Positions 1 through 12,408 of a DNA stretch of 64,000 nucleotides are shown here, in pieces (within the stretch, counting starts at the first letter, position 1; every line of letters starts with the position of its first letter). The DNA comes from Parus major (taxonomy: Eukaryota > Chordata > Aves > Passeriformes > Paridae): contig NC_031770.1 of NCBI RefSeq assembly GCF_001522545.3, forward strand, positions 25,635,880 through 25,699,879, given 5' to 3'. The position numbers and the translations under genes are program-made. Under the pieces are notes generated by a model. It searched no databases, was not told where the DNA came from, and saw only the letters and a program-made list of their open reading frames with translations.

Positions 1-709
1 AAAAAAAAAAGCTTAGGGTGCAACTGTAGTTATCTTATGCAAAAGCTATTTTGAGTATTTCATAGCAGCTTTGGGGGGTCTCTTCTTAAACTCCACGTAG
101 GACGCTTAAACTATTGTTTCCTTAACTGCGTGTTTATCTATATGTACAAACTTTCTAAATCAAATACAGTATTCCATTTTCTTATCTACCCAGCGATGTT
201 GGTGTTTCTGTTCGCCACGGAAAATCACTCCTTCCTCGTGGGCTCCTGGCCCCGCACTCTGTCCCACCGCGGGGCTCGCAGCGCTGCGCGGCCCCTGCGC
301 CCCTGCGGCCCCCGCCTTCCCCGGCTCGGCGGGGCACCCCGGAGGGATTTTACAGGGACCGAGCGACCCTGCGAGGAGGCTGCGGGCGGCAACGGGGGCA
401 CAGTGCTGCGATAGCGACGGCGGCGAGGGGCACGGCCGTGTCCCTCCGTGTCCCCTCCGCCACGGCGAGCTCCATCTTTTCCCCCATCCCGGTTATATTT
501 GTGTGCACCGCGAGCTAAAAAGCTTTCCCCGACCGCCTGCCTGCAAGGACGGGTGTCTCCAGAGAGCGGTTAAGACATTTCGGGATTTGTTTTGTAGCTT
601 TAAATGAAAACAAAAACAAAAACTCCTCGCCCTTAACGGGTTGCAGCTCCTCCCCTCGAATCCGGAGTATATTGTAATGTGCTGAAAGAAGCCTTTATTT
701 GCATGGCTA
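1..709. other. Left edge of window, CpG-rich block, no gene
   Basis: AT-rich sequence up to about 225, then a CpG-rich block at roughly 228..480. No SIX3 exon, splice-bounded coding segment or poly(A) hexamer was recognised, so whether any SIX3 3' UTR is included cannot be told. Confidence 0.5.
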
Positions 710-783
710 NNNNNNNNNNNNNNNNNNNNNNNNNNNNNNNNNNNNNNNNNNNNNNNNNNNNNNNNNNNNNNNNNNNNNNNNNN
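710..783. other. Assembly gap (74 N)
   Basis: A run of unknown bases just before an (AC)n/poly(T) simple repeat. The gap was probably caused by that low-complexity sequence, so its true length is uncertain. Confidence 0.99.
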
Positions 784-792
784 TATTCTTGG

Positions 793-793
<1 letters not shown>

Positions 794-831
<38 letters not shown>

Positions 832-850
832 ATTTTTTTTTTTTTTTTTT
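794..850. repeat. (AC)18 microsatellite followed by T18
   Basis: Eighteen AC units at 794..829, then T18 at 833..850. Frames reading Cys-Val or Thr-His repeats here are products of the microsatellite, not genes. Confidence 0.95.
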
Positions 851-2390
851 CCTTTTTCCTTAAAGTTTGCTTTGCCCTGGGCAGATTATTCAGCGGTGAA
901 TTAGCAAAGGGTAAATTCTAAACTTGTTTTTACTTGAAAATACAATTCTGAATATTACCAGGGATGTAGAGAGAAACGTGCCTGGAATTTCTTGACCGTT
1001 TCCAAACTAATATGGACTTCCGATCTACCTTTGTGCTGCTCGAGTCCTCTCTCCCTCTTCCCTCCTTTTTTTGGTGAAGTCCGAGCTAGGTCTGAGGAGA
1101 GACATAGAAACTGCATAGGCTCTTTCCCCCTTCTCCCTTCCTCCCCCGCCTCAAGAGCCTACCTGTGGATTTGGGAGAACCGCCATAGGGTGCGAGATTT
1201 CAGACCAAGCCACTAATGGGTAATTTTAAGGACTAAACTGCTGTGTGAATACATTCACACACCTGAGGTTCCCCTGAGGAAAGGCCGTAGGGAGCACGTC
1301 CCGGCGTGCGGCGGGAGCCACGGAGGTGAAGGACACGCAGGGCCCGAGGCAGCGCCCGCCCCGTCGTGCTTCGCCTCCCCCGCCCCGCGGGCTTCGCTCA
1401 ACGCGCGGCTCCGCAGCGGGGTCTTCCCCACGGGCAGCTCCGGCCGTGCCACTGGCCCGTCGTCAACACGAGTGGGGAGTCGATAGAAAATAAATTCCGG
1501 TCGTACGAAACCGAAGTGGACGGGAATTGCCTGGGGGCAGAAACACAATAGGGCTCCCGTGTTCCGCGTGGGTGCTGTGATGGACCTAGTTCTTCCCCTC
1601 CCGCGGGAAATAAAGCCTCATGCGGCTTTCTGAAGGGGGAAAAATATTACCCGGGAGGGGATAAAAGGTTCTCCGGTGGCCGGCACCCTCGCCGGGTCTC
1701 ACGCTAGAGCTTGGGCTGCTTTTTCTCTCCCAGCCGGCAGAGAGGCAGTGGAGAAGCCTTTAGAAGAACAAACTGGCCTTCCAGCTCTGGGTAGGAAGGT
1801 CTTTGATGTCAGTACATTGCTTTAAAAGGCAGTATTTCTGTTTCTCTCTGGTAGCAGTGTCGTTCTCATCCAGCTGTGTTTTAAACGGAATTTAATACCT
1901 GAAAGATTCAGAGGCGTGAAAGTTTGGGACATATTTTTTTTTTTCCTTTTCCTTTTCGCGTCTCGAAGCTGCAGCTAGAAGGCGTCAAGCCGGCAGCAAT
2001 AATCTACCTCAGTTCAGCCTCACACTGATAGGTTTGGATTTTTCTTCCCTCAGAGTAAGCCTCCCGAAGATCGCCCTGTCGTGCCGTGGCTGCTAGGGGA
2101 GGCCAGAGATCGCCCTTAGCCTCGCCCACCGGTACTTGGCCTTAAGCTCCAGCGCAGTTTAAGCTTAAGGGCAGGGCCTTTACTCTCCCACGCTATTTGT
2201 CACCCCCACCCCCAAAAAGTTGCTCCTTTGGCCGGATCCCCAGCCCAAACCCGTAGAAGGAGCTGGCCCAGCCGCGCTGGGGGTGTCCGCCTCTCCCTGG
2301 AGCAGGCAGGGTTTGTGGGGGGGAGAGGACACATCTCATCCACCGGGCCTTGGTGCCTGCACGGTTTCGGGGTGCCAAGGGTGCAGATAA
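851..2390. other. Intergenic DNA with CpG-rich patch, no gene
   Basis: Mixed composition with a CpG-rich patch near 1268..1470. A 9-bp inverted repeat, CCTTAAGCT at 2140..2148 and AGCTTAAGG at 2162..2170, is present. No coding or RNA gene is supported. Confidence 0.5.
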
Positions 2391-2720
2391 TGATACGCCG
2401 TTTCAAAGCCGGGCATTCGTAATAGATAAATTATGTTGTTTTAGGATTTGCATAAAAAACCTGAATGGCTGATTGAGGTGTAAATCTATGAAAAGCTCCG
2501 TTTAAGCCTTCTCACCCACTAAGTCCATCTGCCCCGGGAAGATAGGGCCTATCGAGCCCCGCCAAACCGGAGGGCTGCCTCCTCCCTGCCCCTGGCCCGG
2601 CATTATCCACAGGCCCTCTCCAGCATTAGTTTGTTATCCGCGCCGAGCCCGGCCGCTGATTAAGATGAAATTACTCAGAAGATGAAGTGCGTCTGATCAA
2701 TATTTAAGAGAAAGCCGGAG
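2390..2720. promoter_or_regulatory. Candidate conserved non-coding element
   Basis: AT-rich, non-repetitive sequence dense in homeodomain-type words (GCTGATTGAGG, GCTGATTAAG, AAATTACTC, GATCAATATT, ATTTGCAT), immediately next to a CpG-rich block (about 2560..3130). This texture is typical of enhancers around developmental regulators. Conservation cannot be tested here. Confidence 0.35.
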
Positions 2721-4000
2721 GACAGGAGGCAGATGGCCGGAACACGGCAGCCCACCGAGCTGCTTCCCCGGCCCGCTCCGTCCCGCACCGCCGCCTCTCG
2801 CCCACCGCCGCGGGGGCACTGCCCCGCCCCGCCCGTCGGAAGTCGGGCCGCGAGCAGCCGGTTCCGGAGCAGTTTGGAGACAGTAGTTAACCCCCTCACC
2901 GCCCACCCCTCGCCTATAAAGCCGCTATAACACTGCCTTCGTCCCCAACTAGCTCCTTTTTGCAGATTCACGGGCGTGCGTGCCACCCGGCGTGGAGGTC
3001 TGAGGACCACCGACGCCACCTGTCTCTCTCCCTCCCTCCCTCCCTCTCTCCCTCCATCTCTCTCCGTGGTCGCTGCCCGAGCCCTTTAGCATGGCCGGGG
3101 GTCCTTTGTGTGCCTGCTGGCCCACGGCTGCTGCTGGCCCTCCACGGTCAGACGCGGGTTTCGGTCACCCTCATCTCTCTCTGTCTGATCAATTACAGCA
3201 GCCTTTTCGAGGGACTCGAATCTGCTTGCCCGTTGCCCTTAATTTTTAGCATACCCAGATGAGGTTACTGCCCCGGCCCGAAGTGAAAAGAAATGTGGAC
3301 GTTGGTGCCCTGGTATTGCTCTGATTTCCTCGGTTAGCTGAGCACAACTTTCTATTCGTGTTTATTCATGCAGCTTCTTATTGAGCTCCACATCGCACTG
3401 GCCTGGATTCCACATGTAGGGAGAGGACAGACAAACATTGCCTTTTTCTAGAGTGCACGCACGCACACGGGTGTGCAGACTGACACACAGCAATACACAC
3501 ACACACCACACGCACGAGTACAAAATGCAGAGGGCCACATCACCACCCCGCAGAGAGCCCGGATACACAGAAGTTTGCAAATGGTGTATAAAAAAGGGGC
3601 AAATGAACCAAACCATCCAGTTGCAAACTGATCAAGGGATGGAAAAGGCAGGGAGGCGTGTGTCTGTGTCTCTGTATGTGCAAGGAGTTGGGAAGGGAAA
3701 GCACTAAGAATATTACCGACAATCATGGTAAATATTCTCTTCTGGCACGGTAATCACAAAAGGCAAAAGCTGTTGGGTTATAGCTGTGGTTAAATAATAG
3801 GAAAGGGATTTGTGTTGCTGTGTCTGGAGGAAGGACAGCTGCGAGGTTTTGTTTTCAACGTTCCTTTTTAATTTTGAAAGTAAGGTAGTTTCAGATCAGG
3901 AGGCTTCAGAGTGGCTTGGCACCTCGCGATCTGCAAGAGAAGAAAGATGTTAAAAAGTATTGAATAAAGTATAGATGTAAATATCTCTAAATACCTCCAA
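2721..4000. other. CpG-rich block and flank, no gene
   Basis: CpG-rich to about 3130, then a pyrimidine tract of CTCCCTCC units near 3025..3065 and mixed sequence with short CA-rich stretches at about 3460..3515. No gene is supported. Confidence 0.45.
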
Positions 4001-4014
4001 GTGCACGGTTAGAA

Positions 4015-4039
4015 TTCACCTCGCTTACAGCGAGGTGAA
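4015..4039. repeat. Perfect 11-bp inverted repeat, 3-nt loop
   Basis: TTCACCTCGCT (4015..4025), TAC, AGCGAGGTGAA (4029..4039). The arms carry outward AGGTGA-type half-sites, so it could be a dimeric T-box or nuclear-receptor-like site as well as a cruciform-forming sequence. Confidence 0.9.
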
Positions 4040-4204
4040 ACAGCAGAATCATTTCTCCCTGTGGCAGACCAGTCCTTTGCCAAACAGGTAGGAAAAGTAA
4101 GATGAGAACTACACTAGAAGTCAAGATTTACAACAGCTAAATCCGGACTGTGACTGATTTTCATTCCAGTCCTAGTTATTAGAGGGGAATTTACCTATAC
4201 TACA

Positions 4205-4371
4205 AATACTTGGTTGGGTTTGTTGTTTTGAGGTTTGTTGTTTGGTTTGTTTGAGTTTCTTGGGTTTGTTTCTCTTTTTGAGTTTGAGGGGTTTTGTGGT
4301 GTCTTTTTGTTAGTTTTGATTTTTGTTTTTTCTTTTGTTTTTTTTGTGGGGATGATTTTTTTTTTTTGTTG
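4205..4371. repeat. T/G-only low-complexity tract
   Basis: About 165 bp made almost entirely of T and G on the plus strand, built from TTTG, GTTTG and TTTTTG words. Similar shorter tracts occur at 11880..11938 and 53680..53752. The long Phe/Leu/Val frames here follow from this composition. Confidence 0.85.
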
Positions 4372-5292
4372 CCACAAAAGCATCATTAGGGAAAGCTCAT
4401 TTAATAATAAGGTCACTTTAAAAGAATTTTTTCAGAATTGCTTTCCTACTGGATTAACTTCTCTAGCAATATCTGGCAACAATAAAGTTATGCTGCAGTT
4501 TACCAAAGCTCATGAATTTCAACACGACCTGTGTAATCGCATGGGTGTGTGTGCGTGTGGACAAGGGTGAGCCCACACACCAACAGAGCGTGGCTGGATG
4601 TGTGCACTCCACAAGGGGGGGAGCTGATGTATACAATGTTCACGCATAGAGAGGCATATATATGTGTACACACATATGCATGTTTTCAGATTAAAGGAGC
4701 TCTTGTAATATCTTGTAGAACACCAAATATTACCTTTTAATATCTAAATAGGTCAGTAATACAGTTCAATAACATTGGAGGTGTCTGTATATTCTCTCTC
4801 TTCAGTCTGTGATAAAACATTCTTTAAGACTATTGGGATTTTACACTGTAATTCTATTAAATAGTAATTGAAGGGGCGCGAGAGGCTATGATACAGGATC
4901 AGCAGTGTGTAAGCCATCCGTTTGAACTTTAATTTGGAATCATAGGCAGATGGGATCACGGCCTCTTTGTGGTGCTTGCAGATTTAAAACTAGCCGGCAC
5001 ATGGAGGGGAAAAAAAACCCTGCAATGCAGATTCATTCATTAAACATGAAAGGTTAGTGCTAAAGAGGATAAACGTTTAGACGTCTAGGTAAATACAGAA
5101 ATATACTTCACTTCCTTCCCTTCGCTCCTATCATTACCCCCAACTATCTCAGTTACTGATTTTCTACTGTTATTACAAATAAGTTTTCTTTATATCCCCA
5201 GTGGGGATAAGCATACCTGAATGACTTATTTATACCTGCATTACAGTCTGTCTGTGAAACTTGAATTCCACTTGCAGCCGGGGGGAAGACAG

Positions 5293-5294
5293 AT

Positions 5295-5325
<31 letters not shown>
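5293..5325. repeat. (ATTT)8 microsatellite
   Basis: Eight uninterrupted ATTT units in AT-rich intergenic DNA. Confidence 0.95.
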
Positions 5326-5612
5326 CTCTTTTGCTGCCTCTTCCTTGTTCTTCCTTGAATCCTTTTTAAGTTTTTTTGGAAAGGTTGCTGAAGTCAAACC
5401 CCTCTGTATAAGGGACACTGCAGAGAAGGAGCAAGCTATTTTCTAAAATGAAAAAATTAAATTTAAAAAACGCCAATAAACCTCAAAAAGTAAAGGTGTG
5501 GTACGAATTGATATGCCTAGGCTGAGAGGCGAATGATAACAGCCACATTGTGCAGGAGGAGCCGTGGGTGCTGCTGCGAGTGGCGGGGAGCTGCTGAGCG
5601 CGGCCGAGGTGG

Positions 5613-5645
5613 CATGGGTGCGTGCCCATGGGTGCGTGCCCGTGG
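5613..5645. repeat. Two-copy 14-bp tandem repeat
   Basis: CATGGGTGCGTGCC at 5613..5626 and 5627..5640, followed by the start of a third, diverged copy. Confidence 0.85.
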
Positions 5646-5789
5646 CTGTGTTTTGGTGAACTCTTAGGCTCGACGTTGGAGTTCCACCTTATCTGGAAAC
5701 AAAAGACTTCACAACAGAGTCAAATCCGCCCCTCCTCCTCTCTTCCCTGGCTGTATCGTATTAAAAAGAAGCTTTCATTGTTTATTTCT

Positions 5790-6230
5790 AAATATTTGTG
5801 AAGCAGACAGTCTATGGGTTAACCTAATTAACACATCCATACTGTATATTAGTGGACCAAACGGCACGACAAATTTCTAATGCGATGGTTGAATGTGATA
5901 GTCATTTCTGTGTTACAGGAGATTACAGCAACACTGGAGCATTTCCAGATTGTAGATGGTTTTAGATGTTGAATTTCCAGATGAGTATTTACCATCATAA
6001 CTAATTTAAGACCATTATTAAATAGAAATTCTCAGCAGGGCTCTTTAATGATGGAACACGTTACTAATTACAGAGTTTACGCTCTGTTTTGGCTAAGCAG
6101 TCTAGAGGGATGGGATTGTGCTCTGCATGCAAAGCCAATATTACTAACGAGGAGGCATCATACCCCTAACATTTCAATCATATTATTAAAGAAAGCCACT
6201 TCTTGCCTTATCTGCGCGAGGAGATAGCAA
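5790..6230. promoter_or_regulatory. Candidate conserved non-coding element
   Basis: Non-repetitive AT-rich sequence with two TAATTA homeodomain cores (5825..5830 and 6065..6070), CTAATTTAAG, TTTAATGATGG, AGATTACAG and TGCATGCAAAG, ending at a sharp change into a CpG-rich block near 6240. It has no open frame of interest. It is the most enhancer-like stretch in the left compartment by eye. Confidence 0.45.
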
Positions 6231-6239
6231 GAGCGTTTT

Positions 6240-6920
6240 GTTTACCGGGCTCCCAAGCTCTGAAAATAGCTGGAATGGAGAGCGGGATCCGTCCCCTGCC
6301 TCCCCCTACTCCCGGAGGTCTGGGGGCCGGGGGGGCTGTGCAAGAGAGCCGCCCACTCTGCCCGTCGCGCCCCGGGGCTCGTTCGCCTCCGTCCCCGACC
6401 TGCTGGGGCCGCCCCGTTGCTCCCATGTCCGCAGCGGGCAGGTTCTCCCCGGCACTCGGCGATGGGGGGAAACGCAACAGCGAGGGCTTAAGTGGAGAAA
6501 GCAGAGGGGGGCTCTTCCCCGCTCCCCCAAAAGTCACAGGCACAGATGCGCGCACACCGGGCAGCTACACAGAACTGGCGTGTGCGGGGAGATGGGTACA
6601 AACAGTCAAGTAAGTAAAGGGTGTGTGGGAACAATCTTGGTGTTCTCACTATTTCTCACTCCTCTGCTCCCCGGGGCCCACGTCCCAGGCAGCGGCCGGA
6701 GCCTTTTCCCCGGGAGGCCCGGACGACTCTCCCTTCGAAGCCCGGGGAAGCAGATCCCCGCCACGAAGTTCGTATTAAAATGGGAAGATATGTTCAGGAC
6801 TGGGACAGAATGACCCCGGTGGGAACGGGGGAAGTGGGACCCCGGGGTCCCCGTCAGGAGAAGCCTCTGTTCTCGTGGCTCTGTCCCCTGGACCATCCCG
6901 CACGTGCGGGACCAGTGCTC
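6240..6920. other. CpG-rich block, no gene
   Basis: GC- and CpG-rich sequence with several long overlapping frames on both strands, none with a recognisable domain. The frames are explained by scarcity of stop codons in GC-rich DNA. A Polycomb-type CpG island of a developmental locus is the likely reading. Confidence 0.5.
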
Positions 6921-7759
6921 ATCTGCCCAGCTGTCTTTGGGACTATAATACCTTTGGAGGCAGAAAAAAAAGTAGATTTGTGGCTTATTTACATATCTCA
7001 GGTATGGGCCACCTAAAACTGTGTTTAGGTTTCCTGACAATGGCAATTTTCCTCTTACCCACCTACTTCCTGGCCCACCTCCTTCCCCTCTCCAGGTTAC
7101 GGAGCACGCAGTTCCATTCAGTCCCGGTGTCAGTACCGCGTTTTCGTTGCCCTTGAAAGGACGACTGACGGTTCTCAGCCTATTTTCTTTCTCGCTATCC
7201 ATTAATGTATTTGATCTTGACTATTAATAAGTACCGAGGACAGGTTTGCAATAACCCGCTATTACATTCAGCATCGGTTCTGCCCGAGTAAAGACTTTTT
7301 GGATTGACTCGTTCTGCTCCTCTAAAAAAGGTGCAGTATCCATTCTCTGAACAGATGAGATGCACATATTATGCGTATATAGAGAGACAGGGGCACAGAA
7401 ACACGTTTTCTCTTTATACACATACATATCTGTAAGAACTGTTGGATGTATTCCACACATCTCCTCTCCAACCTGTTCTTACAGAGGACGAAAATTGAGG
7501 AGGCACAGGAATACAAACCAGTGGCCGGAGGCTCGATAGGTTTCACCCTCTCCTATTTTAAAGAACCTTTTTATGCCATCCAAACAACAATCTAAACATA
7601 AAAATCTTCGAATGGATTTGAGGGAAATTAAATTGTCTACCCCCACTGTGTGCTTGTGAGCGAGTCAGACTGTGCTAACTTCTAAATGGATTCTCTCAGT
7701 TTGTCTACTTATGTGTTTTACTGCAGCGTGTCTTGTTCAATAACACAGGATGTGGCACT

Positions 7760-8880
7760 CGGTGAAAATCCAGCCGCTCTTTTGGGGCCTCGCTGTTTCC
7801 CTGTGTCGAGGAACTTCCATCTCCGAGGCCGGGCCACTCCGCACCCGGCGTCTGCGGCCCAGGACGGGGACCCTGTCCCTGCTGCTTCGGGGCCCTCCGC
7901 ACGGGGCGTTTTCTCCCGGGACTGGGACTCCCCCATCTTCTGGGCAAAGCTACCCAGAAGGCAAGCCCCGGAGCAGGACGCGCATCTCCTCGGAGCACGC
8001 GTCCCGCTGCCATCGCGGCACAGCCATCGCGGGGGGAAGGAAGGACACACGCCCGGGGCTGCCGCCTGCCCTCGGCGCTCTGACCATCCCCCGCCAGGCG
8101 GGCCCTGCCGGGACCGAGCCGAGCCGAGCCGGGCCGGAGCGCTGCCTGTAGCTGCCCCTTGCCGGTGGGTCTTTCCCGCCCGGCGGACCGGGCGCCGTGT
8201 CCCCGCCGCGCCGCGGTCCCGCCGCCACCGACGGCGCCTCAGCCCGTTTGGAAACTGACTCATTCTGTAAATAATCTTTGACGTCCCCACAAAGCCGCCC
8301 TTCGAGAGGAGTTTATTAGCACGGAGCCATTAAAACAGATGTCATGTTAGCTTCCCCGTGACATTTGGGTGACACATCTCTCCCGATGAATTGCTAATTG
8401 TCTTCCCGCCCGCAGTAAACATCCCGCTCCATTGTCTGCGCTCAAGAGAGTTTCTGCCGCAAAATACAGTCCTGCACGGCGGAGAGACCTCGCCGTGCGC
8501 TTCCCCGACCCTTGCCCCGGCCCCAGCCCCTCGCCCCGGCCCGCTCGGTCGTACAGCTACCCTTCTTGAGCACCCGTCTGCCTCTGCTGCCCCCCTGGCT
8601 GGAGCCCCGGCCCCTTCCCCGCACATGGAGGCGCGGCAGGCCCGGCCCGACAGCCTTGGTGCTGTGCCCTGCCCTCCGCCGCCGCTCCCCGGGCTGGGCG
8701 CTTCCCTCTCCCGCCACCGCAGGGACCCCCCACCCCCGGCCTGGAGCACCCCCGCTCCCTCCCCGCCGGGCTCCCGCAGAGACCCGCGCCCGCGGGGCCG
8801 GGGGGCGGGGCGGGGGAGAGTGTGGCCCTCCCGCCGTCTCTCCCCTTCTGGCACAACACCCTTTCCCAGCTCCTCCGAAC
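7760..8880. other. Large CpG-rich region, split by AT-rich element
   Basis: Two CpG-rich blocks (about 7770..8250 and 8400..8880) flank an AT-rich insert (8260..8420) with TGACA/TGTCA words and GCTAATTG. Long frames on both strands show no domain and are Pro/Arg/Gly-rich shadows of base composition. Confidence 0.5.
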
Positions 8881-8929
8881 TGTTTATTTTGCCTGGAACA
8901 AAAGGTGTGTGTGGCGGGGTCGGGGGAGG

Positions 8930-9260
8930 CGGCCCATTTCCAGCAAAGTCCAGGCACGGCGGTGACATATGTCTGTCATTTTCGGATGTGAAAAGCAGGG
9001 ATGTGCAGTACCGAGCCTTCTCCTCCTTATTCCCTGGTGAAGGTACTGGGAAGAAGCTGTCAGAAGGCTTTGAGAGGATAAGACAGAGCAGCCTTAAAGA
9101 GGAGCTTTGCAGCTGAGTGGCTGAGTGAATCCGTCTTACCTATGTACGTAAGGTTTCATATTCATAGCCGTTGTCTGTACGTTGATACATAATCTCTCGC
9201 CCTTGTTAATTCTCAATAGATGCAGAGATAACTAATCCTCCCAGATAGATAGACACGGGC
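8930..9260. promoter_or_regulatory. Candidate conserved non-coding element
   Basis: Non-repetitive sequence with CTTGTTAATTC, a bicoid/OTX-type TAATCC (9233..9238), GTTGATACATAATC and symmetric GTACGTAC words. OTX-type sites would fit a forebrain/eye regulator such as SIX3; inference only. Confidence 0.3.
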
Positions 9261-10740
9261 AGATTAAGCGAGTGCAGTCTATCTACCTATCTGTCTGTAT
9301 AGTCCCACACGCATATATATATGAGCATGTAAAGAGGTTTCACTGCGTTTTCTTCCACAGGAGTACACAGGAGTGAGCAGACACAGAGCTGGACGCCTTG
9401 TCTAGCAGATGTAGAAGTGTTCAGCGAGAATACACGTACACGTATCACTCATATATTCGGGGCTACTTGTTGTTAGAGTTTTTATGTCCTGCACCCAGTT
9501 CCTCTCCCTCTCCTTCTCCACTGTGTACTACACGTACAAAGTTTCCTAGTGAGGAAAATTACAGAAAGAGGGAGAGGGAGGCTAAAGTTTGGGTAGATCG
9601 GAGTCTTTAAAAAAACCAAACCAAACGCAACTCTTCCCCTCACCCCAACCAGCAAGACCACATTAGAAATTATTTATCTGCTGGACAAAGAGACCTATCT
9701 GAAGTCAACGGAGATACTATTTTCATTGTCCAAAGGTATGCCCGTCCTTAAGGCCAGCCAGCATCTACGGCAGGTACCTGGGCTCGGCTTTGTTCTGATT
9801 TTTAGCATACATGTTTTATGGATGCCAATTGCAAAATAAATGATCTTGGGATGCCTGCTGAATGTTGCCCCGAGTGTGCTTAGCCTCTGCCCTCCCCAGT
9901 CCGGGGGTGCTAGCCCCGGTTCCCCCCCACTCCCCAGGAAAGGCAGGGACGATGGCGCGGGTGGGGCAGCGCCCGTCCCCGCCGGCTGCGCAAGCACCGT
10001 GATCTGAACTCGGCCGAGTTTGCAAATGTCGTTCAGTACCTGTCCGCCTCCGCGGATGGGATGGCTTTGCAGCCGCTTGGAAAGGTGCCCGCTTTGGGCC
10101 TGCCGGGAGCAATCCCACTGTTGCTGCCGAGTGTCGGTCACCCCGGCTCGGCCCGGCCCGGCCCGGCTCGGTGACCCTGGCGCGAGCGGTCCCTGCGGAC
10201 GCTGCACAGCCTGCCAGCCACAGCTCTGTGCAACGGGAACCCTGCCCCCGGCTCGGGGCTGGGCGGTGGGGGTGTTCAAATGCCACCTCACTACTCCTCG
10301 GTGAATATTAAACATCATTGTCTTACAAATGAGGAGAAACCGCTACCGTCAGAATAATAATAAACTACCTCTTGAAACCCTAAGTCTCTTACAGCGGGGC
10401 GTTAGAGACGACGATGCTCTTAGCGTTAAAATCGGATTCCTCCCACCTGCGACTTCTCCGTGTCCTCATGTCCTGAAACTGTCCGTCTTGTTTGTCATCT
10501 TTGTTCTGCTATTAGGGATACGATACACACCGGTCCCCACAAGAACGATGGGATGATTTCATCCCTTATGAATTCCTGCAGCCTTTCTCCGAAAAGGGGC
10601 ACTTTCACTCTGGTCCTGCCCTTCTGATGATCAAGTTGTCTCCTTGACTGGAAACACGGGGGCGGGGGGACGTGGGACTTTGTCACCGAATCTGGGTCAG
10701 AAGAGGAAGGCAGCTTACGTTCCCTGGCCAAGGTTTTTCC
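9261..10740. other. Intergenic DNA with last left CpG-rich block
   Basis: CpG-rich at about 9870..10280, including a run of CGGCCCGGCCCGG near 10150. To the right of about 10.7 kb CpG becomes scarce. No gene is supported. Confidence 0.45.
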
Positions 10741-12408
10741 CTTCGGCTAATGACTTTGTCCTATGTCAGTGAAGTCACTAAGACTTGTTTGTGTCTGCAG
10801 GTCCAGAGCAAACGTTGAAGAATCCTTGAATTCTACACCTCTCTGCTGTGGCTGTGAATGAGTGAGTCAGTCACTCGAGAATAACCGTGTATCATAGGGG
10901 AAGCAGCTCCCTGCGAACAGAGTCGTGTATTAGGAAGCAGCTTCCCGAGCTGTATTGCTCAGACTAATGCTTACTTGTCTCATTACAAAATCAAGACACT
11001 CCTTCATCCCATGCAACATCCTAGTGTTACATCTAGAGAAGAGAAAGTCCGAAGAAGTGAAGATGGTAGGGTGAAAAACAGAGGCAGAAAACAAAACCCA
11101 TCAGTCTTCCAAAATCAAAACCTCTTCACCCAAATATAGCACCAAATAAACCACAAATCTATCCATAATCAATACCGATCTGGAACCAATCTCTTCCTCG
11201 GCAGCTTTGTGCAGATCCAGGGCTGCAAGTGCTTGTGATTACAGAGAGTAGGAGGGTCATTTTCTAACAAGGGTGCTCACTGTATCTGAGCTCCAAATTA
11301 TCCAGAGAGGACAGATGGCCCTTCTGATCTTATAATGAGAGCAGGGAGTGATTATCAGCCTGAACCAAAAAATGATGCTCTGCTGACATATTTTCACAGT
11401 TCTGAAATCTGTGCTTGCACTTATGCCTCGCTTCATATCCCTCTTCGTTTAATTTAGGCATCGTTTGGGATTTCGGAGGGCTGTGTGAAATCCGTTCATT
11501 TATCTCTGTCTCTCTGTCTGTGTCTCTCTCCCCATGTATCTATCTAGGACATGTGTACAGACACAAAACAGAGGAAAGCAAAAGGTCACTTCACAGGAAC
11601 TCTTAACCCAAATCACGCTTGGCAAAATATTTATATATAAATATATTTGCCAATAATTAAGAAGCCCAGCTGCCTCCCGGATGCCTAGATTTTATGTCTG
11701 CTTCTTGGCAGTTTTCTGGAGCTGTTGCATTCCATCTTTGCAATTACTACAATACGTGGTGAGTCAGCCCAGACCCTAGGTCCCTTTAGGGGAAAAAAAA
11801 TAATAAAAAGAAAAAAATAATCATGGAAAATTTTATGCTTGTGTATGTGCATATTTGGGGCTTGTGTTCATGCTTTAACCGGTTTTTTGTTTGTTTGTTT
11901 GGCTGGTTGGTTTGTTTTTTGTTTTTTGGGTTTTTTTTCAGAAGGACATGTAGCAGAGAGCAGAATTCCCTACGAAGAAAAAAAATCATGGTGACCAAGT
12001 ATAAAGGGAGATATTTCTTTCATTTGCAGATTTCTGTGACTTTTCAGCTGAATAGAGGTGTTAGTCACCTTTACCCTGCACAGAAAATGTAACGGAGAAG
12101 GAGGGCCGGGGAAGTTCCTGGTGACTGGCAGTAGTCAGGTCTCCATCCATCTTCCCAAGTCTCTCAGAGGTGAACTTGCAATTGCAGAGAAGTTAGGTCA
12201 GTACAAACAAATTAAATCAGGGAGCTATTCAGTGGTTACACAGTCATTCCACTCTCCTATTTGCACTGTAATATTGCATTACCCTCTAATTGTCACATAT
12301 ATTTTTCACTCTCCAAATATAGAAGACAAATACTGAATCCGTTTAAAGTTGCACCGCTCTCCAGGCTGCCCAGCTGGGCGAAGAAAACCTTTTCTGCGTG
12401 TTCTTGCT
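10741..12408. other. Start of AT-rich, CpG-poor interior
   Basis: Low CpG, no gene. Enhancer-like words occur at 10940..11420 (CAGACTAATGC, CTCATTACAAAATCAAG, GTGATTATCAGCC). It includes an AT-rich quasi-palindrome at 11619..11653 and a T/G tract at 11880..11938. The reverse CTCF core lies just beyond at 12409. Confidence 0.4.
11619..11653. repeat. 35-bp quasi-palindrome
   Basis: TTGGCAAA (11619..11626) and TTTGCCAA (11646..11653) flank an AT-only centre that includes the perfect palindrome TATTTATATATAAATA. The arms resemble NFI half-sites, spaced too far apart for a classical NFI dimer. Confidence 0.85.

Noticed and set aside
6203..8968. Long overlapping frames on both strands in the left CpG-rich region
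   Set aside because: No domain, no splice-consistent structure, composition-driven; stop codons are rare in CpG-rich DNA.
1..10740. SIX3 coding exon near the left edge
   Set aside because: No SIX domain, homeodomain or SIX3-type C-terminus is found in any frame. SIX3 is expected outside the window.
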